From Mantis religiosa (lineage: Eukaryota; Arthropoda; Insecta; Mantodea; Mantidae), in NCBI GenBank assembly GCA_030765055.1, contig CM060947.1, positions 216,849,271 through 216,913,270 of the forward strand: a stretch of 64,000 nucleotides of DNA, in the 5' to 3' direction. The translations under genes were made by a program, and so were the position numbers. This document shows positions 22,644 to 34,455 of this stretch, piece after piece. How positions within the stretch are numbered: the first letter of the stretch is position 1; the number at the start of each line of letters is the position of its first letter. Under the pieces are notes generated by a model, which did no database searches, was not told where the DNA came from, and was given only the letters and a program-made list of their open reading frames with translations.

Positions 22644-24939
22644 ACTATTATAACGTAACATAACAACCCTCACTCCGGTCTTTCAGAACGGCCATTCCCG
22701 GTTTAAAAAAGCATTGCAGTCATGTTATTCGTGCGGTAAGCCCAGTTAATCAGGTTTTACCTACCGAAAAATGGTGCCCCTCACTTACCTCCTGACAAGT
22801 GGAGAGAGGTGTGCAGTTAAGTGCTATGACCCACTTTTTTTTCATGTGGAGCGATATCGCAGACTAATCCTGTTCCTTAACTTCATGTTAGTCAAAATAA
22901 ACATTTGTAGACATTGTTTTATTCCACTGGTATTTACTTGTAGATACCGGAATACAGCATAGTCAAATATTTCCGGAACTGATCGCAGTTAAGTCAATTC
23001 TCTTTGAAAAAAATCCATTTGAGGAAAATGTAGGTATTGGAACATTTAAACCATCAAAGAACGTCTAAGAAAAGGTTATCCTTCTACCCCACCAAACAAA
23101 AGAAAATATTTGACATATACAATAATTTAACGAGGGTTGCTTTTCTGTGTACTAAGATTTTGCTATCTCTTACGGTCAACAATTCATTCAGAATGATAAG
23201 GCCTTCAGAGGCTATTCCCATAAAATTCAAGAATATATTCCACTGACAAGAAAACATCTTAAATATATGGTATTTTAATCATGACCATTTTTTTTTTTTC
23301 AGAAAATAAAAAAAGCTCGAAAAATTTTTCATGTAAGGTATAGTTTGAGGTGATCAATTTTCTTGAAAATTTTCTTGCTTGGAAGATATTGAACTTGTTT
23401 ACCAAATTTGGTATTTCATTAATCTTTCGCTCTTTAGTTATAATGCTTAAGTGCGCGGACCTCTTCCTAAAAGGATTTTTATTCATGGGACCTGAACGGT
23501 ATTTTCAGTGAGATTTGGGTATCGAATTTTTAGATGAAATGAAATACCACTTTCTCTGCCTAATATGTATGTGATACAGAATATCCAAATGTAGTAACTT
23601 CTGCAATATTTTCGCTACCAGAATATGCTATCCAACAAAACCTGTTGGAATAAAATGCTTATTAACCTATGTTAAGTAACATTTGCTACAAAACGCACTA
23701 TAACACAATAAAAATCACTTGTAAGACTCGCTACTTTATAATAGCATCCCTTTCTCTTCAGGAAAAATAAATCAAATGCCAAGACAAGCTACTTCTTTAA
23801 GTTGTTTACCCCATCCTGCCGAGTTTCTTAGCGTATTGTGCCCGCTTTATAGCACAGTACCAAAAGGTTCAGCCATTCTTAAGCAAAAGTCTTAACAATA
23901 CGCACATATTACTAATAATAACACTGCACTTTTTATGATGTGATTCCAGTTAACCCGCTATATTTGTAACAATTTTCTAAAAAAAAAAAAAAAAAAAAAA
24001 AAAGTACATCTCTCGACTTTCTCGTCATCACTTCTTACAAAAGCTTATTTATCTATATAATTCAAGTTAATCGAGGTGATTCTTTGCACAAAAAAAGCTT
24101 TATTATACGTATTATGATGAGTACAATATAGAACCACAAGGTCAAATCTAATTGCATTCAGCTATTATTTTAAATCAAAATTTAACTTAGCTGTTTTCAA
24201 TAGTTGCTGAGAAAGCAGGACATTTAGATTGGAAAATGTTTTATATATAAAAAAGAAACGCTGTTCAAACTAAAAATGCAGGAAAGAACTCAAAAATATA
24301 TTTACAAAGAAGAAACTGCACTGCTTGAGGATAAAGAAGCTGCCATATTTATAAGTGGTACCATTATAAATAAAGTATGAGGTTAAATGCACCTCCGTAT
24401 TCTAAAGAACATAGCAGTTTTATTTTGACTGTGATGTCACATTACAAAATTTGAATATCCAGTTAGGTATTTAGGTATGCAACATTTTCTCTTGTAGTTA
24501 CATATTCCGTCTCTTACGCAAGCGCGCGCACACTCACACTCTTTCTCTACAAATGCTACAGTCTGCGTTCAAAAAATCTCAACATTTCGTTTGAAATTTA
24601 ATACCGAATTTTGTCTTAAGATTCCTGCTGAAAACATGCAAAATTCCTTTAGAGTACCTACATACTTACACTTTTTCATTCTATATCACATTCTAATTAC
24701 GTTTCGCCCAGCTCGATGACTTGGTCATGCTCATCAAATTCGACCTGCAGAATCCAGTTATGCTTTTCTGTTTCCTCTGATTGCTGCATGTAGCTGATCC
24801 AGGAGTTTAAAATGTCAATTTATTCACCTAGAGAGCGGCCTTTTACATTCCGAGCAGCTATTTTTCATTTCTGCCCACTCTATTTCAATTGGTTTAAAAT
24901 ACAATGATAATTAGGTAACCGCAACAGTACATGAACATA
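22644..24939. other. AT-rich stretch with one diverged repeat, no gene seen
   Basis: It includes a 24-base A run near 23980-24003 and repeat R3 copy 1 (23300-23580). The short frame at 23259-23486 matches one at 52085-52297 only because both lie in R3. No protein family recognised. Confidence 0.5.
23300..23580 (+). repeat. Unclassified AT-rich dispersed repeat R3, copy 1
   Basis: It aligns with 52110-52420: AGTTTGAG, ATTTTCTTGAAAAT, TTGGAAGAT and TTCGGTATTT-like strings occur in the same order, with clear but weak identity. An inverted copy is likely at 40765-40895. Old, unclassified. Confidence 0.45.
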
Positions 24940-25145
24940 GCTTGCAGCAGAGGCGTAACGTACGCAATACGGGCCCGCCTGCAAAAATGAAAATCTGGGC
25001 CCCCTAAAATATAATGTATAACCGAGGAGTAACTAACTTAACTTCAATTACAGCAGACACCTCCAATCACGAACTCCTTCCAAGCTGACGATTTCTGTCC
25101 TCCAAGCAGACAACACGGTTTACAATAAACAGAGTCATTTTTAGA

Positions 25146-25636
25146 TTAATAACACAACCATTCTCTCAAAATCTTTGTCCTGCCAATGCGAACTTTCGTA
25201 ATATTTAGTGAAAAAAAAAAAAAACTGAAAAAAAAACTGTTGTCCTGCTTAGCTTTGGGGAATGGGCCCAATGGCTGACAAGGATTTTCTCTAATAAGGC
25301 ACTTTTTAGTTTCATTAACTACATCTAATTGATAATGTGCATGATCATTTGAATAGTCTGTGATAGGCCTTATTATATTTATAGCGAGTTTGCTACCTTC
25401 GTTTTCACTTTCACAATTATTATTGGTGTTCACTTCAGACATGCACTCACTTGTGACACAGGAAACTCTTGTAACTGTTGAGCTAGTACTGCTAGGATGA
25501 GAAAAATATCACTTATTTTCACTAATTTCTTTGTTTCTTTTTTTAATTCATGCTTCTTCTTTCTTATTTGTGCACCACTTAGATGTTCGCACTTAACTTT
25601 AAAAGGTTTTATTTTATTGAAAAAGTACACAGTCAA
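25146..25636 (-). pseudogene. N-terminal remnant of a hAT (ZMYM1-like) transposase
   Basis: The segment at 25430-25636 has LSGAQIRKKKHELKKETKKL followed by ISDIF, matching the basic SGAQKRKKK leader of ZMYM1-like hAT proteins. The next frame (25146-25442) is acidic and ends in KCLIRENPCQPLGPFPKAKQ, the position of the TTF zinc finger in intact members, which is missing. Two frames and low-complexity Phe codons show decay. It lies wholly within the hAT element at 24948-26734. Confidence 0.55.
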
Positions 25637-26146
25637 ATAGAAAAAGTTAAACTTTTAACCAGCAAGGTTTTGAAATTATCACACTACATTTTACGATGCA
25701 CCTAGTTCCCGCGAAGAAAGCTCGTCTGAAACTGAGTTGGCTGTTGACTGGCCTGCCAGTTATTCACATCTTGATGTACAATTGGCATTGTTGTCGAATG
25801 AGAAGTGTGACAAAAGTTAAATGTTTAGATAAAAAATGTACATATAACAATATCAGGAACCCATCACTAAAGAATAACTTTCTGCCTAATGTGATATTTT
25901 GGTATTCATTTCCATTGTTGTAACTACGCGCCGCTCGTTTGTGACGACAGAGAAACATGATGCAAACCAGTGTTATCAGAGGATTCGTCGTGAAGGACAA
26001 GCATTGTTAACATACACAGCTGTGCTAAGCTCAACTAAACGTTGACCCATCCTAGGAAACCGTTTGGAATGATCTGACCATTAACTTTCTATGCAGACTG
26101 ACATTAAATTTTACAGTCGGATTATCTTGATGTGGCAGCTGAGTAA

Positions 26147-26380
26147 TTTATTTATTTCCTTTTACATCAACAAATGGAAATACAAAATCAAGATTACAAT
26201 TATAAAATCCATACTGAAAAATGCCATATATTCTTAAATCCTGGAAATCCTATCATGTTGCCCACCATTGACTAATAATTCGGTCCCCATACATCTAACC
26301 CTGGGTTTTTGTGTATTGGAGGCCCTCTGCTCCTTTTTACACTTCTTGTCATTTCACCTATCCCACTCTACATTTTTCTA
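26147..26380 (-). mobile_element. 5'-truncated LINE 3' end inserted in the foldback, with 13-bp target duplication
   Basis: An exact 13-bp repeat GGCAGCTGAGTAA flanks it at 26134-26146 and 26381-26393. The minus strand ends in GTAAAAGGAAATAAATAAA, an AATAAA-type retrotransposon tail. The body carries no recognisable protein. The insertion splits the left arm of the foldback, so it came later. Confidence 0.8.
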
Positions 26381-26393
26381 GGCAGCTGAGTAA

Positions 26394-26590
26394 AGATGCA
26401 CACTAAATGAATTAAGGCTATTACCACACCTGGAAGGCGAGTGAGAATGATTTCTACATGTGGAGCAGTTGATGCATGCACCACTAATGGCTCCACATGT
26501 AGAAGTCATTCTCACTCGCCTTCCAAGTGTGGTAATAGCCTTAATTCATTTAGTGTGCATCTTTACTCAGCTGCCACATCAAAATAATTT
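26394..26590. repeat. Near-perfect foldback (inverted repeat, arms about 73-100 bp)
   Basis: The left arm 26394-26466 and right arm 26490-26562 are reverse complements with only two mismatches over 73 bp. The loop is 23 nt (26467-26489). The pairing continues across the LINE insertion, with 26126-26146 matching 26563-26583. A transcript would form a long, almost perfect hairpin. Confidence 0.93.
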
Positions 26591-26943
26591 TACTATACTA
26601 TTTATCTTATACATATTTCAGAATTTATATCTGTATATGTTCAAATTGTTATATTCATTAAAAATAATAATACCTCCTAAAATACCCAGCCCGCCCGCAT
26701 TGCAGGCCCTGCAGACCTTAACGTTACGCCCCTGGCTTGCAGCCAGTTCTTAGATTCCATAACGCTTCTCCTGTGACTTGATGCTTTCAAGGAGAGCAAC
26801 ATGCCCTGGGATGGGGTTCGGAATGGTTATGTTATGGTTAATCATGTAATTTACGATGTCTGTTTCATTCCAGGAAGTGTTTAGGTTTAGGATCACCTAT
26901 GTAACAGTGGTAGGGAGCATTATCTAGACTATTACGCTAGGTT

Positions 26944-27760
26944 CTTCCAAATGTTTCAAAACGGAAACATTTTTGTGCTCATAACACAGTGATAATTCGT
27001 TGCGGCTTTCTGAGTTTTTTTGTGGATAGCAAAAAGTGAATGTTCAATGAATCCCGATCTTCCTCCGCAGTGCACTATCACAATTCGCCCACCTTTGCCA
27101 TCAGATCGTAAAGTTAACTGGATCATAGTCCAGTGTTTCATTCTACAAGTATCTGTGTCGAACCAAGTTTCGTCCACGTAGACGTCTTAGTAGCCTTCAC
27201 TTCAAAGCTCACAGATTTGTTGCAAATATTGGTGCCACCACGCAATAGCTTCCTGTAATTCAGATACAACAGTTTCCGTCCTACTGTTTTGTGTGAAATA
27301 ATCTAATAGTCTACTGATAGTTGTACTGCCGTATGCAAATTCACTGTCGTTTTACCTGTTTTGCATTTCATTGCGAGGGTTAAACATTCGCTAGTGGGAG
27401 CTTTTCCCTTCAGTTAAAATGCACACACTGTGCGACGAAATAATCTCAACAAAAATCATCAAGCACAAACTTTGTTCTGTTCTTTATAACTTTTTGTTGG
27501 AGTTTCATAGATGTCCGCGTCCGAAATACGCCTTATATTATTCACGGTGCCTATGCCTACTCTTGTTGCTTCAGGCACCAATTTATTGATGTTAGCGTGT
27601 GGCAAACCTCGTCCGCTATCAATCATTTCTTTAAAAGGAGTGTTACATTTTGCAGAATTTTTAACATCTGCTTTCTGAACTTCGATCCTGTTCGGACGAC
27701 TGGTTTAGGTAGATTGCGCCCTTTCTTTGGAGATCTCACCCCTAGAGTTACGTGATCCTC
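26944..27760 (-). pseudogene. Decayed DDE transposase, same family as 39130-39776
   Basis: The best frame, 26956-27177, reads MDETWFDTDTCRMKHW, then LRSDGKGGRIVIVHCGGRSG and FIEHSLFAIHKKT. This is the family pattern YLDETW ... GKGKRFIVVHAGG found in an insect DDE transposase group. Upstream on the minus strand, broken frames give PTKSYKEQNKVC and LTEGKSSH-like pieces, matching the HTH region that precedes the catalytic part at 39280-39560. Multiple stops. The first catalytic Asp (DETW) is kept. Confidence 0.7.
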
Positions 27761-28087
27761 CGTTACTGAGTTTTTTGGAAGTGCTGGCAGCCAGACTCAT
27801 TAGTTACATAATTTGAACTGTCAGACCGTTTCTTCACCTCGGAAGATTTAACATAAGGAACGAATTCCATATCAGTGTCTGAATTTTCATCAGTGAACTC
27901 TGGCTTCCACGTGATTCATCACTTGCTAACTACACTCATCTGGACTGTATATATGCGACATTACACTAAACGAATTAGGGAAAAACCTTGATCACCTTTG
28001 TTCCCAAACGAAGACTTGGCCACTCGATTTGTACAGCGCATAAGCATGCGGTGAGATGAGACGAGGACATTTTGCTAGCACAGCATG

Positions 28088-28092
28088 ACTTA

Positions 28093-28163
<71 letters not shown>

Positions 28164-28374
28164 ACCTCCTTCAACGTTAAGACATATCGAACGATGAATG
28201 AAATGCTGAAATGAGCCCAGGGTCCATAGGCCTTAGAGTTAACCGATATTCGTCTTTCAGGATAAGGGGAAACCGTGGAAAACCCTTATCGAAATAACTC
28301 ACCCTGACCGATTCGAACTCGGGACCTCTTGAACGTGAGGCAGACACACTACCATCTACGCTACCGAGGCGGGC
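28088..28374 (-). mobile_element. SINE-A, inverted, with long (AC)n(AT)n tail
   Basis: The head is at 28374 (plus-strand CTACCGAGGCGGGC) and the 3' end at about 28160, followed by an (AT)n and (AC)n microsatellite at 28094-28160 that most likely grew from the SINE tail. ACTTAA on both sides (28088-28093 and 28375-28380) is a possible short target duplication. Confidence 0.87.
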
Positions 28375-28780
28375 ACTTAAACATATGTGCACAGAAGGAA
28401 GTCATTCGTTGCAGACAAAACGCAGCGAACTTTTTAATATCCAGAGGGCTGACGGACGATCTTCCCATTCCACTAAACAAAAGTTGTTTTCGTGTCAAAT
28501 ACGCCAGACAAGCGGATTATAAGATCCAGCAATTTCATAACTTTCTCTCGGTACTTGTTTGCTCTTACGTGCTGACGGTTAAGAGGGCGAAACAATTCCC
28601 GAAGAAGATACCAACGAGGATCAACTCTCTGGTACTTCATAACGAAGGACTGCACTATGGTGTAATTTATTAAATATCATACTTAAGAATTGCTAAAAAT
28701 ATTATATTATAATAACCCAGTCTTAACTGTTACCAAAGAAGTGTTCTGTTCCAAGTTGCAATAAAAGATCCATTTATTCT

Positions 28781-28927
<147 letters not shown>

Positions 28928-29200
28928 AACATTGCACAAATGTAATTTGAGTTTACGGCTGCTCTTAAGTTATTTACCCTTTACCGAAAAGGATTAAACT
29001 TTTGATTAGATATATTATTGTTATTATTTATTATTACTATTATTATCTTAATTAAATCCATATCACTTTAAATCCACAACGAAATACAAATCACTACATA
29101 ACCCACCGTGTAAAAAATCTTAAAAGATTAAAGCAGCAGAGGGCACAAAGGAAGTGGCAACTCCGTTAAATACTGCGTGGCAGAGTGGAGAAGACGTGTA

Positions 29201-29424
29201 GGCCGCGCCGTGGCTGATTGGTTAGACCACTCGGCTCTCACCAAGGCGGCCTGGGTTCGATCAGGCGACAGAAAGTGAGATTTGTGACGGATAACACGAT
29301 GCTGGAGCGGCTTTTCTCCGCTTTCTCCCACCATTTCATTCCACAGGTGCTCCATCTTCATCGCATGTAATCATCATTCGGTAAATAAAACGGGCGTCAA
29401 ACACTACACATTTCATTTCATTCT
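29201..29424 (+). mobile_element. SINE-B, near full length
   Basis: The head GGCCGCGCCGTGGCTGATTG and the CTCTCACCAAGG and GGGTTCGATC boxes are followed by GTGAGATTTGTGACGGATAA and an end GGGCGTCAAACACTACACAT. Its flanks AGTGGAGAAGACGTGTA (29184-29200) and AGTGGAGACGTA (29425-29436) are an imperfect target duplication. Confidence 0.87.
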
Positions 29425-29429
29425 AGTGG

Positions 29430-29645
29430 AGACGTATCAGAAGGAATGTCAAACAACAGCGATGTTTACGCAAGCCTATCGCATATGCACAGCGAGATAG
29501 TATATACATTCTGTTCAGATGCAATCATGTCTTCTAAACAGCAATGTGCCTAACTCGGCAGGCGTGAGAAATCACGATATAACGTGACGGAATATTGTGA
29601 CAAGAAAGCAGAAGGTCAATATGCCTCAACGCTCTGTCATGTAGT
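29430..29645 (+). repeat. Dispersed repeat R2, copy 2
   Basis: It matches 16190-16425 in order and orientation (CAGCGATGTTTACGC, TTCTGTTCAGATGCAATCAT, TCTTCTAAACAGCAATGTG, GGAATATTGTGACAAG) and extends into GGTCAATATGCCTCAACGCT, also present near 17259. The right flank 29650-29930 has no recognisable gene. Confidence 0.7.
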
Positions 29646-29937
29646 TACACACATTATGGTCCTCAATATGTAATCCATAGAATAAATAGTAGGTGATGTA
29701 GATTACAGGAAGGTTCCTCTTATGAGAGTCTGGTTTTTAGGAATGTATTGATGTCAACTCCAGCGTCGTTTGAGAAAGATTCGTTGAAACTTTTAAAATA
29801 TCAACAATACTTAAGGTACTCTTGTGCTGGCAATGCGGGATACATATAATATACTTACTAAGTGGAACGGCTGTTTCAAAATGCATGTACAACGTTGCAG
29901 AGAGAGCAGACAATGCACGGGCCAGAAAATGGAACTG

Positions 29938-29947
29938 GAGAGAGAGA

Positions 29948-29992
<45 letters not shown>

Positions 29993-30020
29993 GCAGAGAG
30001 AGAGAGAGAGAGAGAGCTAC
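29938..30020. repeat. (AG)n microsatellite with ACAG interruptions
   Basis: Low complexity. The Arg-Glu frames across it are artefacts. Confidence 0.95.
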
Positions 30021-30174
30021 AGAGCCGAAGAAAGAGAAAGATAACAGTTAAAAATATTTGTTAACGACGTTGTCAATTGCCAGGATAATATTAGCGTCGA
30101 CGGTGAGCTGGAATTTTGCCCCGCAGGAGTTCTCTAATATGCTGTCGCTTTTAAGTACACTTAAAAAACTATCG

Positions 30175-30243
30175 GTCTAAAGAGTTTGAATCCGTGACCT
30201 TGGGATCAGTTGACCAGCGCCTAACCAACTGAGCCATCTAGAC
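30175..30243 (-). pseudogene. tRNA-like sequence, degenerate
   Basis: The minus strand reads GTCTAGATGGCTCAGTTGGT then TAGGCG and ends TTTAGAC. The two ends pair as a 7-bp acceptor stem (one G-U), and the D-arm (GGCTCAGTTGGTTAGGC) is good. The anticodon stem does not pair properly and the T-arm (GGATTCAAACTC) is two or more bases short, so it is a tRNA pseudogene or a SINE head and not a working tRNA. The flanking 30244-30914 has only one weak unidentified frame (30492-30845, minus). Confidence 0.5.
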
Positions 30244-30914
30244 TGATGCAAATTTAACAGGAATCTATCGAAAAGTGAGGCATTTAATGCAATAATATGA
30301 ACAGAGCATTGATTAGTAGATGCAAATTCATCCACAGATTGCACACACTTTCCTTCTCTCTACCACCTACATATAGCTGGTAGAAGTATTATATTCAACG
30401 CAAAACTTTCATATAGAGATGCAGCTTAAATACACGTTCTAAGTCCTTGAACAAAAAATATAGAAGTTTGCGGGAGTATTAATAAATCTGTTTAAAATAT
30501 ATTTACACCAGCACCACTACTACTGTTACTGTGATAGATAACTGAAGGCCGAAGGGATGTGCGCTCGTATGCGATACAAGTTAGTCGTACACAGAGTATA
30601 AATGACGTCAGTTGTACAGCACGACCATTAGATGTGCAAACGTCGTAACGCAGTACTCTGCGAACTAGTGAAGCATTTGCCTCGCAAGTGTATGCAGACG
30701 CAAGGTCAAGGTGTAGTATACGGCGGCTGTTTTGTTTCTTCTGGCAGTGAGGTAGTTGTGGCCAGGCCATACCAACCTGCATTTTCTTACATGCGGGTCC
30801 GAAAACAGTACAATCCATGTTTAATATACCTGTGGAAAAACGCACACGCCTCCAGCCTTTAATAATAACTATGAATTATTAAAGTTATTAATGCCAACAT
30901 AAGTAATGATTATT

Positions 30915-32872
30915 TAGTTGCCTGTAGATCAGCTCCACATGCCGGGTTTTCTTCTCTGCAAAGATGTCAATAACGCGGTCTTTGAATGCCTTGTCTTTGC
31001 TGCATAAATAGCACAGTTCTTTTTTAATGGAGAGTATCGCCAAGTTGGATAATCTCGAATTCGTCAATGAATTACATAGATTCCTAGTGTGCTCATTGAA
31101 GCTACAGTCGAAGGGAAAGTCACAGGAATAGCTAACACCAACCTCAACAATTGTAACGTTTGTTCATACATATGTTCAAGTTCATTTCTCCAAATATATG
31201 CAAGCAGGTTAGGAGCAGCAAGAACTTTATCCTTACTACGATAAATATTAATTCATTCATTCTTCAGTACTGCACGGTTATGTCAAGCTTATTAAGCTGT
31301 GCTTCGGGAAACTGCTTATTATATGCTCCGAACTGCATGTGGTTTAGTAGTTCCACGAAAATGAAGTCTTCAAAACTGGCAAATCGCATGTGAAGATGCG
31401 ATGGAGTCAATTAACTCATATACTACTCTTTTCAGGACAATGCTTAAATTATCTAAACGTTGACAATTGGGATTCATGGACTAGGTTTCCTCTAAGCAAT
31501 TTTGTAGCACTTCTTCTGTACGTAAAGACTTTACATTTTTTGCGGCAGACTTTATTTCATTTAGGCGCAAATTGACATCACTAGTTGATTTCTCTCGCAG
31601 GACGTTGAAGAGCTGCTCTGTGAAAACAAAAATTCGATGACAAACACAAGAGAAATGGAAATGAAGAAGAATTCAAAATGCTTCGCAAATACGTTGCTCC
31701 ATTGAGAGTATCCGAATCCCAATCATCGCTCTCCACAATATGCGACATAACCCAGAGTAGCTCTGAATAATGTTCCTTGATCGTGGCTACTACTCGAGAA
31801 TTATAGTGCCATCTTGTTGCAACAGGATGTGGTAGCTTAAATCCTTTTTCTCTCATTAATTCTGAACGTCATGCAGACTGGCTGAAAAATGTGTGAAAGG
31901 CAGTGATACTGCAAATGAAGCGTTTCACTTCCTGAATACCTTTTGCTCCGTGCAGAAGTATCAAATTTAATTGTTGTGCATGGCAATATACAAATAATGC
32001 TCGAGGGTACTGTTGACGAACAGTGGCTTGAACGCTTCCTCCTGAGTGATCTGCCATAACGTTTTCCCCGTCTTAAGTCTGACACACCAGTTTCTTTTCT
32101 ATGTGTCATTGAGCACGTCTAATATCTTGGAGAACAGCCCTTGTGCGCTTTTGTCGCCTGATACGTCATAAAAGCCCAAAAACCTTTCTTTTATACGTAA
32201 CCCATAAACATACCGCACAATGATGCTTATTTGAGCTTTGACAGATACATCTGTGTTTTCATCTACTTGAATAGAAACAAGTTCTGCTTCGTCGAGCTCA
32301 GCAGAGATTTTCTCTTTAATGACAATTTCAATGGATTGTATCAGATCGTTCTGTATGACTGGAGATATGGCTTTAAAAACGGAACTAGTTTCCAAATGGT
32401 CTTTCATGAAAGCTTCTTCCATTGCCAGTAGATCAAGTGTTTCCAAATAATTCCCTTTATTAAATGATTCCACATTTTCTCTAAAGGCCAACTCCTGCCT
32501 GCCAAAATAACAAATGGCATCTATTAAGTGACTAACAACTCTCCGGTTGCGAGTGACGTTCTCATTGTGTTTTATTGCTTGCACTTGAGAGGTTTCAGAT
32601 AAGCAATTATCAATTCTATTTCTTCCTTGCATGTGAATTTTTGAATTTCTGAATTTTTTAATGTTATTTTTCGTTCCCGCATGTTTGTAAGCTTTAGCCT
32701 CAAAATTTTTGGCACTTGAAATGCCCGTATGACTCCATGGCTCTTCACCTCCAAACATTAGACAGTAGTAACAATGAAGCGTTTTCATAGCACTAGAACC
32801 ACTTGGCCATTTGTACTTTAAGTACCAATTACTCTGGAATTTCCTAGTCACCTTCCCATCTTTCCGAGACAT
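30915..32872 (-). pseudogene. hAT (ZMYM1/DUF4371-type) transposase, decayed
   Basis: An open frame from MSRKDGKVTRKFQSNWYLKY (32872) covers the TTF-type zinc finger (TLHCYYCLMFGGEEPWS) and the start of the catalytic core (LVSIQVDENTDVSVKAQISI). A frameshift at about 32105 leads to GGSVQATVRQQYPRALFVYC and HAQQLNL, then another frame with HPVATRWHYNSRVVATIKEH. Broken pieces follow (NEIKSAAKNVKSLRTEEVLQ, stop), and near 30930-31110 the hAT C-terminal domain reads LTNSRLSNLAILSIKKELCY, with FAEKKTRHVELIY. The order is that of an intact hAT protein, so this is one old copy with several frameshifts and stops. It is distinct from the intact copy at 19.2-21.4 kb. Confidence 0.85.
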
Positions 32873-33159
32873 CTAACACTGGTCGATGTATTTTGGATTT
32901 CAAACATACCTGTTGTTCGAAGGTTAACGTTGATAATGGATATCTTGTCAAAAAAGAACGGAGTCGAAAGTGTGATTCTTCATATCACACTCACCTGAAC
33001 CTGACATATTTAAAAGTATCAATGTACTAATTTAAGTCACAAATGCTCTTATAAAATTATGAAAACAGCACTGTTTCACTGCCAACGCGTTCCTTCACGC
33101 TGTTATTGTGTTGCATGTAGTTTCGCTCGCTCGTGCTGGCTGGCTGTATACAGCCAGTT

Positions 33160-33160
<1 letters not shown>

Positions 33161-33204
<44 letters not shown>

Positions 33205-34455
33205 CGTGCCCACCCATTAAGGGTTTTACCGCAGGTAGGATTAGAATTGAATTTTGTAGGATGAAGGTGATGTAGGTTTTTTGATTGGGAGTTAATTTAG
33301 AGGCTACCGAAGTACCTTCGGGTTGAAGGTACCCATTTTTTTTTTTTTTTTGTTCTAATTTAAGTTGGGGAGAAATTTAGATGCCAAACAGCTTGGAAGA
33401 ATTATGAGGAGCTCAGCTTTAGCTGCTGATAGGATTAGCTCCTGGGTTATCTAGGGTGCCCGCATGCCATACGGGGGACCCGATGCAGTCTAGATCGGCG
33501 TCTAGTGGGGTCATAATCTCCCAATGATCTGAAAAGGGCGCTTCTGTGTGATGGTAAACTTGCGTATAATTTTGAAGCCCGGCGTCTAATTTCATCCTCC
33601 ACGTATGGAAGACCCGATGCTTCGTGGAGAAACCTGGTAGGGAAATAACGTCCCACAGAATAGATAGACCGTAGTCCTCTATTCTGTGCACGTCGAAGCC
33701 ATGCTATCCAGCTGTCTGCTGCCATGCCCCAGATCTCGCAGGCATATAGTATCACCGGGATTACCAGCGCTCGGAAGAGATACAACTTCATGCGGACTGG
33801 CATCGAGGTCGACCCCAGCATTGGGTACAGGGAAGCGATTGCTCCCTGTACCTTCGCCGAAAGGTCCCTGATGTGTCGGCGAAAAGTTAGACCTCTGTCC
33901 AAGTTCACTCCTAGGTACTGGACAGAGTTAGACCACTCTATCCTTCGACCTCGGTAGCTGAAATTGGGGCAGTCTGCGGGGGTGTGCCGCTTTGTAAAAC
34001 GTATGGCGTGGCTTTTGTCCGGATTTACGGACATCCGCCAACGCCGGCACCACTGTTGTGTTAGGCGGAGACGTCTTTGAATGGGGTTGAAGGCTCTGAG
34101 GATGTGTTTGTCCTTGCAGAACAGAAACACGTCGTCAGCGTATTGTGCCATTACGATTCGTGGTTCTGTGGGGAAATCTGCCATAAAGACGTTGAAGAGG
34201 GTGGGGGTAAGCACAGAGCCTTCGGGAACTCCGCCTCTCACTGGCCTATGTAGTTTCTTCGTCACAGACACGTCTATATACTCTAGGCACACAACACGAA
34301 GAAAGGAGAAACGGCAGAGGCATGAGATAGACATATGGCACAGCGTCTCTCCAAGCGGGACCGGGCCCGATAAGTAGAAGTGGGCTCCGGAAGGGAGTTC
34401 AATGCATTTCATGCACTCTGTGTTTAAACTCCCTTTAGTAGAAGTAGTGCCTGCC
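33161..34455 (-). mobile_element. 5'-truncated jockey-like LINE with long A-tail
   Basis: On the minus strand: the reverse transcriptase C-terminal two-thirds (33447-34412), about 245 bp of 3' UTR, then 40 A residues (plus-strand T run 33161-33200). A second T run at 33340-33353 lies inside the UTR. The 3' UTR sequence recurs at 5136-5250. No target duplication was recognised. The stretch 32873-33160 to the left has no gene. Confidence 0.85.
33447..34412 (-). CDS. Jockey-like non-LTR reverse transcriptase, C-terminal part
   Basis: An uninterrupted 321-codon frame. It contains the RT motifs GGVPEGSVLTPTLFNVFMAD and AQYADDVFLFCKD (the catalytic YADD), then a WCRRWRMSVNPDKSHAIRFT block, SVQYLGVNLDRGLTFRRHI, and the post-RT segment VIPVILYACEIWGMAA with RRAQNRGLRSI. 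This is the usual motif order of the jockey clade. The endonuclease and first RT motifs are absent, so it cannot mobilise itself, but the remaining frame is clean, suggesting recent insertion. Residues 1-60 upstream of the GVPEGS motif are weakly matched. The frame could extend to about 34455 before a stop. Confidence 0.85.
   Translation of the reverse strand: MKCIELPSGAHFYLSGPVPLGETLCHMSISCLCRFSFLRVVCLEYIDVSVTKKLHRPVRGGVPEGSVLTPTLFNVFMADFPTEPRIVMAQYADDVFLFCKDKHILRAFNPIQRRLRLTQQWCRRWRMSVNPDKSHAIRFTKRHTPADCPNFSYRGRRIEWSNSVQYLGVNLDRGLTFRRHIRDLSAKVQGAIASLYPMLGSTSMPVRMKLYLFRALVIPVILYACEIWGMAADSWIAWLRRAQNRGLRSIYSVGRYFPTRFLHEASGLPYVEDEIRRRASKLYASLPSHRSALFRSLGDYDPTRRRSRLHRVPRMACGHPR

Larger units (their letters stand above)
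24948..26734 (-). mobile_element. Non-autonomous or decayed hAT element with exact 8-bp target duplication
   Basis: The left end reads CAGAGGCGTAACGT and the right end is its near inverse, CGTTACGCCCCTG, as in hAT elements whose termini are CAGRG-type. Both ends are flanked by the 8-bp direct repeat GCTTGCAG at 24940-24947 and 26735-26742, the length expected for hAT. The 1.79-kb body contains only a remnant of transposase N-terminus, a large foldback near the right end and a later LINE-tail insertion. Orientation is assigned from the ORF remnant. Confidence 0.9.

Noticed and set aside
30175..30243. Considered as a functional tRNA gene
   Set aside because: The acceptor and D-arm fit, but the anticodon stem does not pair and the T-arm is too short; kept only as a tRNA-like pseudogene.
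30492..30845. 117-codon minus-strand frame
   Set aside because: No start context, no known motif, and cysteine-rich composition by chance; it is not near any supported exon.
33686..34377. Plus-strand frames opposite the reverse transcriptase
   Set aside because: Shadows of the minus-strand RT frame.
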